From JANOAR01 sp031411235 (GTDB lineage: Bacteria > Verrucomicrobiota > Verrucomicrobiia > Verrucomicrobiales > Verrucomicrobiaceae), in NCBI GenBank assembly GCA_031411235.1, contig JANOAR010000232.1:1-50755 (forward strand): a stretch of 50,755 nt of DNA. The letters run 5' to 3'. A program made the translations under genes and the position numbers. The notes under the pieces were generated by a model. The model was not told the DNA's origin, ran no database searches, and was given only the letters and a program-made list of their open reading frames with translations. Shown piece by piece: positions 8,255 to 14,864 of the stretch. Position 1 is the first letter of the stretch. Every line of letters starts with the position of its first letter.

Positions 8255-9094
8255 CTATTTTGCCAACACACCTTCGGCCCATGTGAGGATGCGTGCGACG
8301 CGCTCGGCGTCTTCTGCGGACTTGGCTTTCTCTAGTTCATCCCGGCCCTGAAGCAGCAGCCTGATCGTGGGCAGACGAATGACTTCCCTCGCGAGTTGAT
8401 CGACATTTTTATAGCGCTCCTGAAGCGTGCTGAGGTCGGTGCTGCCCGTCTCGAATTTGCCGAAATCAATAACCTCGGTGGGGGCGGGTTCATCGAGCCC
8501 GGTATCAGCGATGAGCGTATCCAGTGCCTTCTCAGCGCCCACGATGTCGCCATCGCTGGCCAGTTTTTCTATCTCAGCGCCCTTAGCTTTGAGTGCCTCG
8601 GAGGGCTGTATGCCCAGCGTATCAAAGGCTTCCTTCAGCTTGTCGGCCTTAGCCTTGATTCTGGCCTTCACTGGGCCTTGATCCACGGATGTCTTCTGCA
8701 TGAGCGCCACAGCTTTTGCCTGCTGCTCTGGGGTGAGCGCGGCACGAATGCTCAGCAGCGTGCGCAGTTGCAGCAGCTTCATGGTGGTCTCGACTTCAAT
8801 GAGTTTCTTCAACTGCTCCGCTGCCACCTCATGCTTGGCTTCCGTGTTGCGCAGCATCGCTTCGAGCTTTTGCTGTTCCCCGCGCAGCGTGCCATCAAGC
8901 GTAGTGTACTGCTGCTTGGCTTCGTCCACGAGGCTCTTCAATTGTGCCTCCTGTTCCGAGGTAAGACCGAGTTCAGAATGATGCGCCGCCAGTGTTTCTG
9001 GTGTGACTAAGCCATTGCGAACGAGCGAGGCCACATCCACCGCCTGGGCGGCGCTGGTGATGATAAGAAGGAGAGCATAGAGTTGTCGTTTCAT
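8255..9094 (-). CDS. Spy/LTXXQ-like helical periplasmic protein
   Basis: 279 residues. Signal peptide MKRQLYALLLIITSAAQAVD. The mature part is almost wholly charged helix: LGLTSEQEAQLKSLVDEAKQ and AALTPEQQAKAVALMQKT match the L-T-x-E-Q repeats of Spy/CpxP-type or heavy-metal-resistance periplasmic proteins, though this protein is longer. Function in the family: chaperone or sensor in the periplasm. It follows the anti-sigma-like gene by 12 bases on the same strand, which fits an envelope-stress operon. Fine assignment is uncertain. Confidence 0.65.
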   Translation of the reverse strand: MKRQLYALLLIITSAAQAVDVASLVRNGLVTPETLAAHHSELGLTSEQEAQLKSLVDEAKQQYTTLDGTLRGEQQKLEAMLRNTEAKHEVAAEQLKKLIEVETTMKLLQLRTLLSIRAALTPEQQAKAVALMQKTSVDQGPVKARIKAKADKLKEAFDTLGIQPSEALKAKGAEIEKLASDGDIVGAEKALDTLIADTGLDEPAPTEVIDFGKFETGSTDLSTLQERYKNVDQLAREVIRLPTIRLLLQGRDELEKAKSAEDAERVARILTWAEGVLAK

Positions 9095-9106
9095 AGATGA
9101 TTGAGG

Positions 9107-9451
9107 TTAGAGCACGGTGAGTTGGAGATGATGAGGTAGCAGAAAATCAGAAGGAGTGTCAGTGGCTGATGATGAGAGGCCAGCAAGCCAAGTGCTTGCC
9201 GCTTCGGCAGGAGGCAGAAACACGGGCAGCGCCTGGGTAAGCGAAGGCGCTGTCTGCGCTGGCTGAATCATGAAGAGCAGCGCCACAGCAGTAGCAGCAC
9301 CACAAGCTAATGCCCAGCGCCAGGCATAGGCACGAGCCGAGGGCTCATGCGTGGCACGCCTTTGCAGGCTACGAAAGGCGGGCACGAGTGCGTGCTCTGC
9401 CTCGCGCTGGCGAGCGAAGAGATCGCGTAAATCTTGGTCTGGATCATTCAT
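9107..9451 (-). CDS. Single-pass membrane protein, probable anti-sigma factor
   Basis: 114 residues. A short charged cytoplasmic segment (LRDLFARQREAEHALVPAF) is followed by one membrane helix (ALACGAATAVALLFMI, ~50-66) and a small Pro/Ala-rich outer part. It has no zinc-binding HxxxCxxC motif. It overlaps the end of the ECF sigma gene by 8 bases. That position and topology suggest that it tethers the sigma factor, which is an inference from context rather than from sequence similarity. Confidence 0.6.
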   Translation of the reverse strand: MNDPDQDLRDLFARQREAEHALVPAFRSLQRRATHEPSARAYAWRWALACGAATAVALLFMIQPAQTAPSLTQALPVFLPPAEAASTWLAGLSSSATDTPSDFLLPHHLQLTVL

Positions 9452-9980
9452 GGTTGAGCGGGTGAGTTGTGTCTTGCATGAGCAAGCGTAGGCGTGCCTT
9501 GCCTCGCTCGTAGTGTTGACGAGCCGAACCGATGGTCACGCCCATGATGGTAGCCGCATGGGCCAGCGTCAGGTCTTGGTAGAAGACGAGATGCAGCACT
9601 TCGGCCTGTCGTGCCGGCAACTGCGCGAGCAACTGGCGAACATGCTGTGACTGCTCGTTCAGCTCGATCTGTCGTGAGGGCGAGGGGCGAGGATCGCCCT
9701 CGTCTTGAGTGGGCAGTATGTGCTGCAACAGTCGGCCCACGAGCGATTCGCGATAGCGAAGGCGGCGAAACTCCTCCTGCGCTGTGAAGCGAATGACACC
9801 GAACCACCATGTCTTGAAAGTCGAGTGCCCATCGTGCGAGGCTCTGCCACAGGCCAGCTTTAGATAGGCATCCTGGAGCACATCCTCTGCCCGAGAGTAG
9901 TCGCCCTGGCAGCAGTGCAGTGCCCAGCCAAAGGCATCCGCGTGCAGGAGATCGAGGTTGGCGGCCAGGTCGTTGTTCAT
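9444..9980 (-). CDS. ECF-family RNA polymerase sigma factor
   Basis: 178 residues. Region 2 is recognisable in SRAEDVLQDAYLKLACGRAS and FKTWWFGVIRFTAQEEFRRL. Region 4 has LPARQAEVLHLVFYQDLTLA with the HTH continuing HAATIMGVTIGSARQHYERGKARL. There is no region 1 or 3, as expected for ECF sigma factors. It probably directs its own operon (anti-sigma-like, Spy-like and secreted helical protein). A perfect hairpin lies just upstream of the start at 9987-10007. Confidence 0.88.
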   Translation of the reverse strand: MNNDLAANLDLLHADAFGWALHCCQGDYSRAEDVLQDAYLKLACGRASHDGHSTFKTWWFGVIRFTAQEEFRRLRYRESLVGRLLQHILPTQDEGDPRPSPSRQIELNEQSQHVRQLLAQLPARQAEVLHLVFYQDLTLAHAATIMGVTIGSARQHYERGKARLRLLMQDTTHPLNHE

Positions 9981-9986
9981 TCATTT

Positions 9987-10007
9987 GCCTCTGAGTGACA
10001 CAGAGGC
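9987..10007 (-). promoter_or_regulatory. Hairpin immediately upstream of the sigma-factor start
   Basis: GCCTCTG (9987-9993) pairs perfectly with CAGAGGC (10001-10007) across a 7-base loop. The ATG at 9980 is only 6 bases away, so the hairpin covers the ribosome-loading region of the sigma-factor message. No U tract follows, so a terminator for the upstream gene is less likely than control of translation start. Confidence 0.4.
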
Positions 10008-10035
10008 AGCGACTGTATGACAAGGGGATGAAAAT

Positions 10036-10725
10036 CTACGATTGTCGCCCCCGCGCTAGCAGCGTCACGATCAAGATGAAGAAAGTCATCACCACGGAGA
10101 AAAGCGGGAATTGCAGCGCCGCTGGGAGGCTGTAAACGAGAGCGAGGGTGGGTATCCAGACAAGCCAGTTGGTGATGAGGACAGTGGGGCAGGTATGCAG
10201 CCAGAACTCTCGGTTCAACGATGCTTGGGTTTGCGACCAGGAGCCACCGAGATCAATCCAGCGAAGGGCGACAACATAGGTGGGCACGAACCAGAGAGGA
10301 CTGAAAATGAACTGATCCATGATGACTTTTTTCACCAGGGTAGCAGCATCGTTGCCCTCGCCGAAGAGCCAAGTTTGGAAGCGATAGAACAGGTCGATTT
10401 CCATGCCGCGATAGCCCCAAAAGAGCATCATTAAGCCAAGGCGTTTCAGCCGTCCTTCCATCGGCAGAGTGCCCAGGACGCTTTGCACCATGAACGGCAT
10501 CACAGCGGCGGCGAAGATGGTGGAAGCAAGCGAGAAAGCATAGGACGAGCGTATCTTAAAGGCTCCGATGGCTTCCCAGATGCTCGCCACGGAGGGCATG
10601 AAGTAGTAGCTCGCGACAAGGGCGATGACCAGCGCATTGAGCAGCAGGCAGGGCAGCCAATTCTGCCGGAATACCGCGCCTATCGTGGCGAAGATGCCGG
10701 GGCTTTGAGGCGTAGCAGCGGGCAT
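10036..10725 (-). CDS. Multipass membrane protein with Mpv17/PMP22-like C terminus
   Basis: 229 residues with four or more hydrophobic segments. The C-terminal half has features I associate with the Mpv17/PMP22 family: a DQ...P segment (KKVIMDQFIFSPLWFVPTYV), then NWLVWIPTLALVYSLPAALQ and a final helix, in the same order and spacing. The family is best known from mitochondrial and peroxisomal membranes, where its role is debated. The gene is 5 bases downstream of the SpoIIM-like gene and 55 bases upstream of the sigma gene. Similarity is by eye and moderate. Confidence 0.55.
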   Translation of the reverse strand: MPAATPQSPGIFATIGAVFRQNWLPCLLLNALVIALVASYYFMPSVASIWEAIGAFKIRSSYAFSLASTIFAAAVMPFMVQSVLGTLPMEGRLKRLGLMMLFWGYRGMEIDLFYRFQTWLFGEGNDAATLVKKVIMDQFIFSPLWFVPTYVVALRWIDLGGSWSQTQASLNREFWLHTCPTVLITNWLVWIPTLALVYSLPAALQFPLFSVVMTFFILIVTLLARGRQS

Positions 10726-10730
10726 AGTTG

Positions 10731-11753
10731 TTACAACGCAGCACGCTCGTTATCCGAGTTACGCCCGCCCAAGGTCAGGAAGGCAATCAGCACCACCAGC
10801 TCACTCGTACCAAAGGCGATCTTGATCCAATAAGGCAGCACAGGGGCGTGGTACTGCGACATGAAGGCCTCGACGATGCCTGCCCACACCAGCATCACCG
10901 CGACACCACCGATCAAGGTAGCCAGATCGGGCACCACCAGTCGCATCCGCGTGCGCAAGCCCTCGCGCGTGCCCCAGCCGATCATCGCGCGAGCGATGAC
11001 GAAGCCCGCTTGCCCTGCGAGTAAGATCGCGGGTATCTCGATGGTGCCATGCGGCAGCAACCAGCCGAGCAGGAAAACGAGCTGCCCATCGAGTATATAA
11101 TCCACCGCCACCGCACCCAGAATAACGCCGTTGTAGAAGAGTAGAATCACCGTGCCAATGCCCCAGGTAAGCCCCAGCGCCATGGTGTTGATCGACACGC
11201 CTATGTTGTTCGCCATCAGATGCGCAGAGAACTGCGACTTCGCCCCTTCCAGATGATCCCAGTGCCGCGCATCGGTATCCTCCTCCATCGCCACACGCTG
11301 CGAGGGCGTCATCTCCACCGTGTGGGAAAAGGGCGAGAGCGACTCCATCGCATCGGGTTGAATGCTCACCAGCAAGCCGCCGACGAGGGCACCCACAAGC
11401 GTCAGCGCGATGCTCAGCCACAGCCCCCAGATCTGCCGCCGCACCGTCGCGGGAAAGGTGCGCAACAACCAGTGCATCGGTTGAAAATGATGCCTATCGA
11501 CTTGTGACGAATGGATCTCGGCATAGCCCCGAGCCACCAATGACTCCAGGTAAGACCGCAGTTCCGGCTCAGCATTCGCCCCGCCGATGCGCCCCAAGTC
11601 TGAGCAGGCACGCTGGAACAGCGAGAGCACCTGGCGGCTTTGTTTCAGGTCGCCGAGATCCAGCGTCTGGTCGTCGATACCCGTCAGCGCCTTCTCCAGC
11701 GCCTGCCAGTGAGGCCGCTCCTTTTCCACAAATCGTGCGAGGTCGATGATCAT
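10731..11753 (-). CDS. SpoIIM/DUF95-like integral membrane protein
   Basis: 340 residues from ATG 11753, 7 bases after the DUF58 gene stop (an upstream ATG at 11768 would overlap it). The N-terminal ~100 residues are soluble and helical (FVEKERPHWQALEKALTGID). At least five membrane segments follow. The NIGVSINTMALGLTWGIGTV motif, then FYNGVILGAVAV and LLPHGTIEIPAILLAGQAGF, are characteristic of stage II sporulation protein M/DUF95 proteins. In non-sporulating bacteria these occur with DUF58 and MoxR genes, as here with DUF58. Role unknown, perhaps envelope-related. Confidence 0.85.
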   Translation of the reverse strand: MIIDLARFVEKERPHWQALEKALTGIDDQTLDLGDLKQSRQVLSLFQRACSDLGRIGGANAEPELRSYLESLVARGYAEIHSSQVDRHHFQPMHWLLRTFPATVRRQIWGLWLSIALTLVGALVGGLLVSIQPDAMESLSPFSHTVEMTPSQRVAMEEDTDARHWDHLEGAKSQFSAHLMANNIGVSINTMALGLTWGIGTVILLFYNGVILGAVAVDYILDGQLVFLLGWLLPHGTIEIPAILLAGQAGFVIARAMIGWGTREGLRTRMRLVVPDLATLIGGVAVMLVWAGIVEAFMSQYHAPVLPYWIKIAFGTSELVVLIAFLTLGGRNSDNERAAL

Positions 11754-11760
11754 AAAAATT

Positions 11761-13149
11761 TCACACAAGCTGCCGCTTCTTCACCTTCAAGTATTCCGAC
11801 ACCACATCGGCCACCAGACTCTCCTGCATACTCGAGGTGAGATGCACGCCACACTGCTTGAGTCCGCGTGTCGTCTCTTGCAGATCGCTCCACATCAGAT
11901 GGCCCGCGAGGCGGCGGTATAAATCATCAGCATGGGTGATGTCATCATTTTTGCCAAACAACGGCATGAACTCCCGCGAGCCCAGCACATGCACCAGCAC
12001 CACATGCTTGCGCGACGCATGGCGCACCGCCTCGGCGAAGGATTCACTCAGCCAGGGTTCCCCGAGATCGGTCAGAATGATCAGCAGCGAGCGATGCCGT
12101 AGCTTGTTGCCCACCTGGATGAATAACTCCTCGTAATCCGGGCTCACCACACGCGGTTGCAGCGTGTAGAGCACCTCGCGACAGGCATTGTAGTGGGCGC
12201 GCCCACCGCCCGCAGGCAACGTCGTATGCACCTGGTCGCTGAAGGTCATCATGCCAAAGCGATCATTCTGCTGCTCCGCCGCCAGCGCCAGCACCAGCGT
12301 CGTTTGGATGAAGCGCTCGCACTGCGTCTTCGGGGCGAAGCGGGCTTCGTCAGCCGAGGGTTTAGCGTGATGCGCCTCTAGCTCCAGTGGCCGAGCACTG
12401 CGCCGCGACACATCAATGATGACGTGCATCTCCTGCGTGCGCTCGATTTGATACATCATCGTCACGGGGAGACGGCGCTTGGCCGTGCCCTTCCAATAAA
12501 TATCGCCGTAGCTATCCCCCGGCGCATAACTCCGCAGTTGCTCAAACTCACGCCCCTTGCCCAACTGCCTCACTTGATGCACACCGAGCGCACCGCGCCT
12601 GAGAAACAAAGGCGCAAGCACATGCCGCTCGCGGTTTAAATCCGGGTACACGCGCACCTCACACACACAGGGCACAGACCCGCGCATCTCCCAAAAGCCC
12701 AGCCCCGACGGCGTCTCAATGTAGGCCCGCTCAAAGCGATACGGCCCACGTTCCAGAGCCAGCACCGACCACTGAATCTGCGCCGCCAAAGCCGATGATG
12801 AATCCGCGCCAGCCAGAGTGAATTCCAGCACACCCTCGCGAGCCTCCAGCTCGCGAGGAAAGGCCAAGCCCACACGCAGTAATGGGCAGCGGCGATGACG
12901 ATCTTCGACTCGGGCAGACAGCTCGAAGCGCTTGCCTTTCGAGGTACGCAGCAGACTAGGCAACACCACCGACACGCCGTGCAGCCGCCCCCAGGACAGC
13001 ACCGCATCCATGGCTACGGCAGCCACAACCAACGCCATCCCCAGCAGCAGCACATTCCCCGGCACACCCACCATGCCCAGCACCATCGCCACTGGAGCAA
13101 TGACCAGCGCGACGAACCAGAGAAGGCGTTTGGAGGGAATAAAAGACAT
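11761..13149 (-). CDS. DUF58 (VWA-like) protein
   Basis: 462 residues from ATG 13149. The frame is open further upstream to 13266, but that extension crosses the tRNA fragment and is not coding. Two membrane helices at the N terminus (LLWFVALVIAPVAMVLGMVG and VLLLGMALVVAAVAMDAVLS) precede a soluble part containing the DUF58 hallmark GREFEQLRSYAPGDSYGDIY followed by WKGTAKR. A degenerate VWA-like fold follows (HVIIDVSRRS and LLIILTDLGE). DUF58 proteins usually work with MoxR ATPases; none is visible in the window. It heads the leftward host run. Confidence 0.88.
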   Translation of the reverse strand: MSFIPSKRLLWFVALVIAPVAMVLGMVGVPGNVLLLGMALVVAAVAMDAVLSWGRLHGVSVVLPSLLRTSKGKRFELSARVEDRHRRCPLLRVGLAFPRELEAREGVLEFTLAGADSSSALAAQIQWSVLALERGPYRFERAYIETPSGLGFWEMRGSVPCVCEVRVYPDLNRERHVLAPLFLRRGALGVHQVRQLGKGREFEQLRSYAPGDSYGDIYWKGTAKRRLPVTMMYQIERTQEMHVIIDVSRRSARPLELEAHHAKPSADEARFAPKTQCERFIQTTLVLALAAEQQNDRFGMMTFSDQVHTTLPAGGGRAHYNACREVLYTLQPRVVSPDYEELFIQVGNKLRHRSLLIILTDLGEPWLSESFAEAVRHASRKHVVLVHVLGSREFMPLFGKNDDITHADDLYRRLAGHLMWSDLQETTRGLKQCGVHLTSSMQESLVADVVSEYLKVKKRQLV

Positions 13150-13231
13150 GGGAGAGAGCGCTATATTTAGAGGCCAGTCGCCTAATGTGGAGGCCTCTCC
13201 CTGCACATCGCAACCCTTATTCCATAAGACC

Positions 13232-13266
13232 TGGAGCGGGTGATCAGAATCGAACTGACGTGCCAT
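13232..13266 (-). other. tRNA 3' fragment (probably tRNA-Gly): left attachment site
   Basis: On the minus strand a T arm (GTCAG-TTCGATT-CTGAT), acceptor 3' strand CACCCGC, discriminator T and encoded CCA (13232-13234) are intact. The matching 5' half (expected to begin GCGGGTG) is absent; phage DNA with the integrase gene follows instead. CACCCGC-TCCA is typical of bacterial tRNA-Gly. This is what remains on the host side when a phage integrates at a tRNA 3' end; the restored tRNA should lie at the other prophage end. No second copy was seen in the window. Confidence 0.7.
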
Positions 13267-13267
13267 C

Positions 13268-13283
13268 TGGCTGCATTATTGCA
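13268..13283 (+). promoter_or_regulatory. TGGCTGCATT-type element, integrase copy
   Basis: TGGCTGCATTATTGCA, with a TGCA-N4-TGCA dyad, lies directly upstream of the integrase promoter. A 16-base copy with one mismatch is at 17356-17371, and shorter copies precede the portal promoter (42793-42810) and the tRNA genes (49967-49978). Confidence 0.45.
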
Positions 13284-13284
13284 C

Positions 13285-13312
13285 TTGTGTTTCATTGGTT
13301 ATACAGGATAAT
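13285..13312 (+). promoter_or_regulatory. Probable integrase promoter
   Basis: TTGTGT (13285-13290), a 16-base spacer and GATAAT (13307-13312) resemble -35 and -10 boxes. Transcription would start near 13319, which excludes ATG 13315 and supports ATG 13369 as the integrase start. Confidence 0.45.
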
Positions 13313-13368
13313 GAATGGCATACACCGCCCTAAACCCGAGCACAACTTTTCCCGTTTTATTTCCCATT

Positions 13369-14541
13369 ATGGCTTCCATCCTCACCCGCCAAGACTCCCG
13401 CTTTTTTATCGCCTCGTTTCAAGACGCGCAGGGCCGATGGCTCAAGCGCTCCACCAAAGTCCCGCTGACGCCAAAGCCGGGAGACAAGCAGCGCAGTGCC
13501 GACTTGAAACGTTCCGCGCTAGCTATCGCCCACGAATTCGAGACAGCGGCACGCACCCAGCGCACCGCCCGCCAGACCCGCGAAGTCATCGCCGACTTGC
13601 ATGAGTCGTTGACCAAGGAACATCTGCCACAGCGCAGCGTTCGCGATGCCGTGGCCTCATGGCTTGCCCGCAAGGCTCCCGAGGTTGCTGATGCCACGAT
13701 TGTTTTCTACCGTGCCTCCATGGCCAAATTCCTCAGCTTCATCGGCGACGCCGCCGCCGATGGCGATTTTAACCTCGTCACCCGCGACACTGTGACGCGC
13801 TACCGTAATGACATGGCAGCGAAGCTCTCGCCGGTCAGCGTCAACCATGACCTCGCCGCCCTTCGTCAACTCTGCAAAGACGCCCGTCGCGACGGCGTGT
13901 TGATCTCCGACCCTGCCGAATTCGTGGACAAGGTGAAGAAGGCGAAGAACGAAACGCCACGCAGGCCGTTCAGCCGCGAGGAGCTGGCCAAGGTGCTTGC
14001 TGGAGCGAATGATGAATGGCGTTCAATGGTGATGTTTGGCCTCTACACCGGCCAGCGCCTCGGCGACATCGCTTCATTCCGATGGGACTATCTCGACATG
14101 AAAGCGGGCGTCATCGTCTTCACCTCGGCAAAAACTGGGCGCAATATGACCATCCCCATCGCTGCGCCGTTGCGCCAGCACATCGAAGGCATGACGCAAA
14201 CCAAGGGACTCATCCATCCCAGCGTCTTTGCCCTCACCCGATCCGCTCGCAGCAATCAGTTTGCCGTCCTCCTGGCTGATGTAGGCCTGCGCTCCAAGAC
14301 GCCCTATGAAGAAAGCCACGGCAATGGGCGCAATACCTCACGAGGCAGCAATGACCTCAGCTTCCATTGCCTGCGGCACACCGCCGTCACGCTGCTCAAA
14401 GAGGCTGGCGTTTCCGCCGCCTTTGTGATGGAGATCATCGGCCATGACAGCGTGGCGATGAGCCAGCACTACACCCATATTGGCATCGAAGCTCTCGCCG
14501 GGGCAATGGCGAAGATGCCGGACGTTGCTGCCTCGGCATGA
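13369..14541 (+). CDS. int: Tyrosine-family phage integrase
   Basis: 390 residues from ATG 13369. The N-terminal arm-type region (SRFFIASFQDAQGRWLKRST) is followed by a SAM-like core-binding domain (~100-190) and the catalytic domain. All catalytic residues are visible: Arg230 in TGQRLGD, Lys255 in SAKTG, His333 and Arg336 in FHCLRHT, His359 in IGHDS, and Tyr368 in QHYTH. It lies beside the tRNA 3' fragment that forms the left attachment site, so it most likely performs site-specific integration and excision. The gene ends in a strong terminator at 14557-14590. Confidence 0.95.
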   Translation: MASILTRQDSRFFIASFQDAQGRWLKRSTKVPLTPKPGDKQRSADLKRSALAIAHEFETAARTQRTARQTREVIADLHESLTKEHLPQRSVRDAVASWLARKAPEVADATIVFYRASMAKFLSFIGDAAADGDFNLVTRDTVTRYRNDMAAKLSPVSVNHDLAALRQLCKDARRDGVLISDPAEFVDKVKKAKNETPRRPFSREELAKVLAGANDEWRSMVMFGLYTGQRLGDIASFRWDYLDMKAGVIVFTSAKTGRNMTIPIAAPLRQHIEGMTQTKGLIHPSVFALTRSARSNQFAVLLADVGLRSKTPYEESHGNGRNTSRGSNDLSFHCLRHTAVTLLKEAGVSAAFVMEIIGHDSVAMSQHYTHIGIEALAGAMAKMPDVAASA

Positions 14542-14556
14542 CGATATAGAGCAACA

Positions 14557-14590
14557 AGCCCGCCCCCAGCAATGGACGGCGGGCTTTTTT
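14557..14590 (+). terminator. Rho-independent terminator after the integrase
   Basis: AGCCCGCC (14557-14564) pairs perfectly with GGCGGGCT (14578-14585) and runs into a T6 tract. It isolates the integrase from the late promoter downstream. Confidence 0.9.
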
Positions 14591-14632
14591 GTGCCCTGGA
14601 ATCTATGTGAACCACACGGATACAAATTTTTA

Positions 14633-14662
14633 TTGACATTGCCCACGGGTTTAGTCAACAAT
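14633..14662 (+). promoter_or_regulatory. Phage late promoter (capsid arm)
   Basis: TTGACA (14633-14638), an 18-base spacer starting TTGCCCAC, and AACAAT (14657-14662). The portal promoter at 42763-42792 has the same -35 box, spacer length, CCCAC at the same offset and RACAATG end, so both are probably read together. Confidence 0.7.
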
Positions 14663-14864
14663 GCCCGCGAGTTGAAACGCGCTTCACTCAGCGCAGGGCA
14701 GGAACACTTCTGACGCCCGGAGGATTACCACGCAGGCCGCAAGCAACGCACCCGCCCCACAGGCACGCGCCGCGCCCACTTCGCCAGGGACGCACCGCAA
14801 ACGCAGGCATCGCCGCGCCCTGCCCCATCCTCCGCCGTGGCTGTTCCCTTACTCATCAAATTTT
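14663..14864 (+). other. Long leader of the capsid transcript
   Basis: About 200 bases between the promoter and the capsid ATG carry no convincing gene. They hold a GGAGG (14719-14723) not followed by a usable start. The capsid frame stays open upstream through this stretch for at least 50 codons, but it encodes only low-complexity Ala/Pro/Arg. The capsid ATG itself has no Shine-Dalgarno site and sits in the context AAATTTTATG. Confidence 0.4.

Noticed and set aside
11761..13266. Longer start for the DUF58 gene at 13266
   Set aside because: The extension runs through the tRNA fragment; the two membrane helices begin right after ATG 13149.
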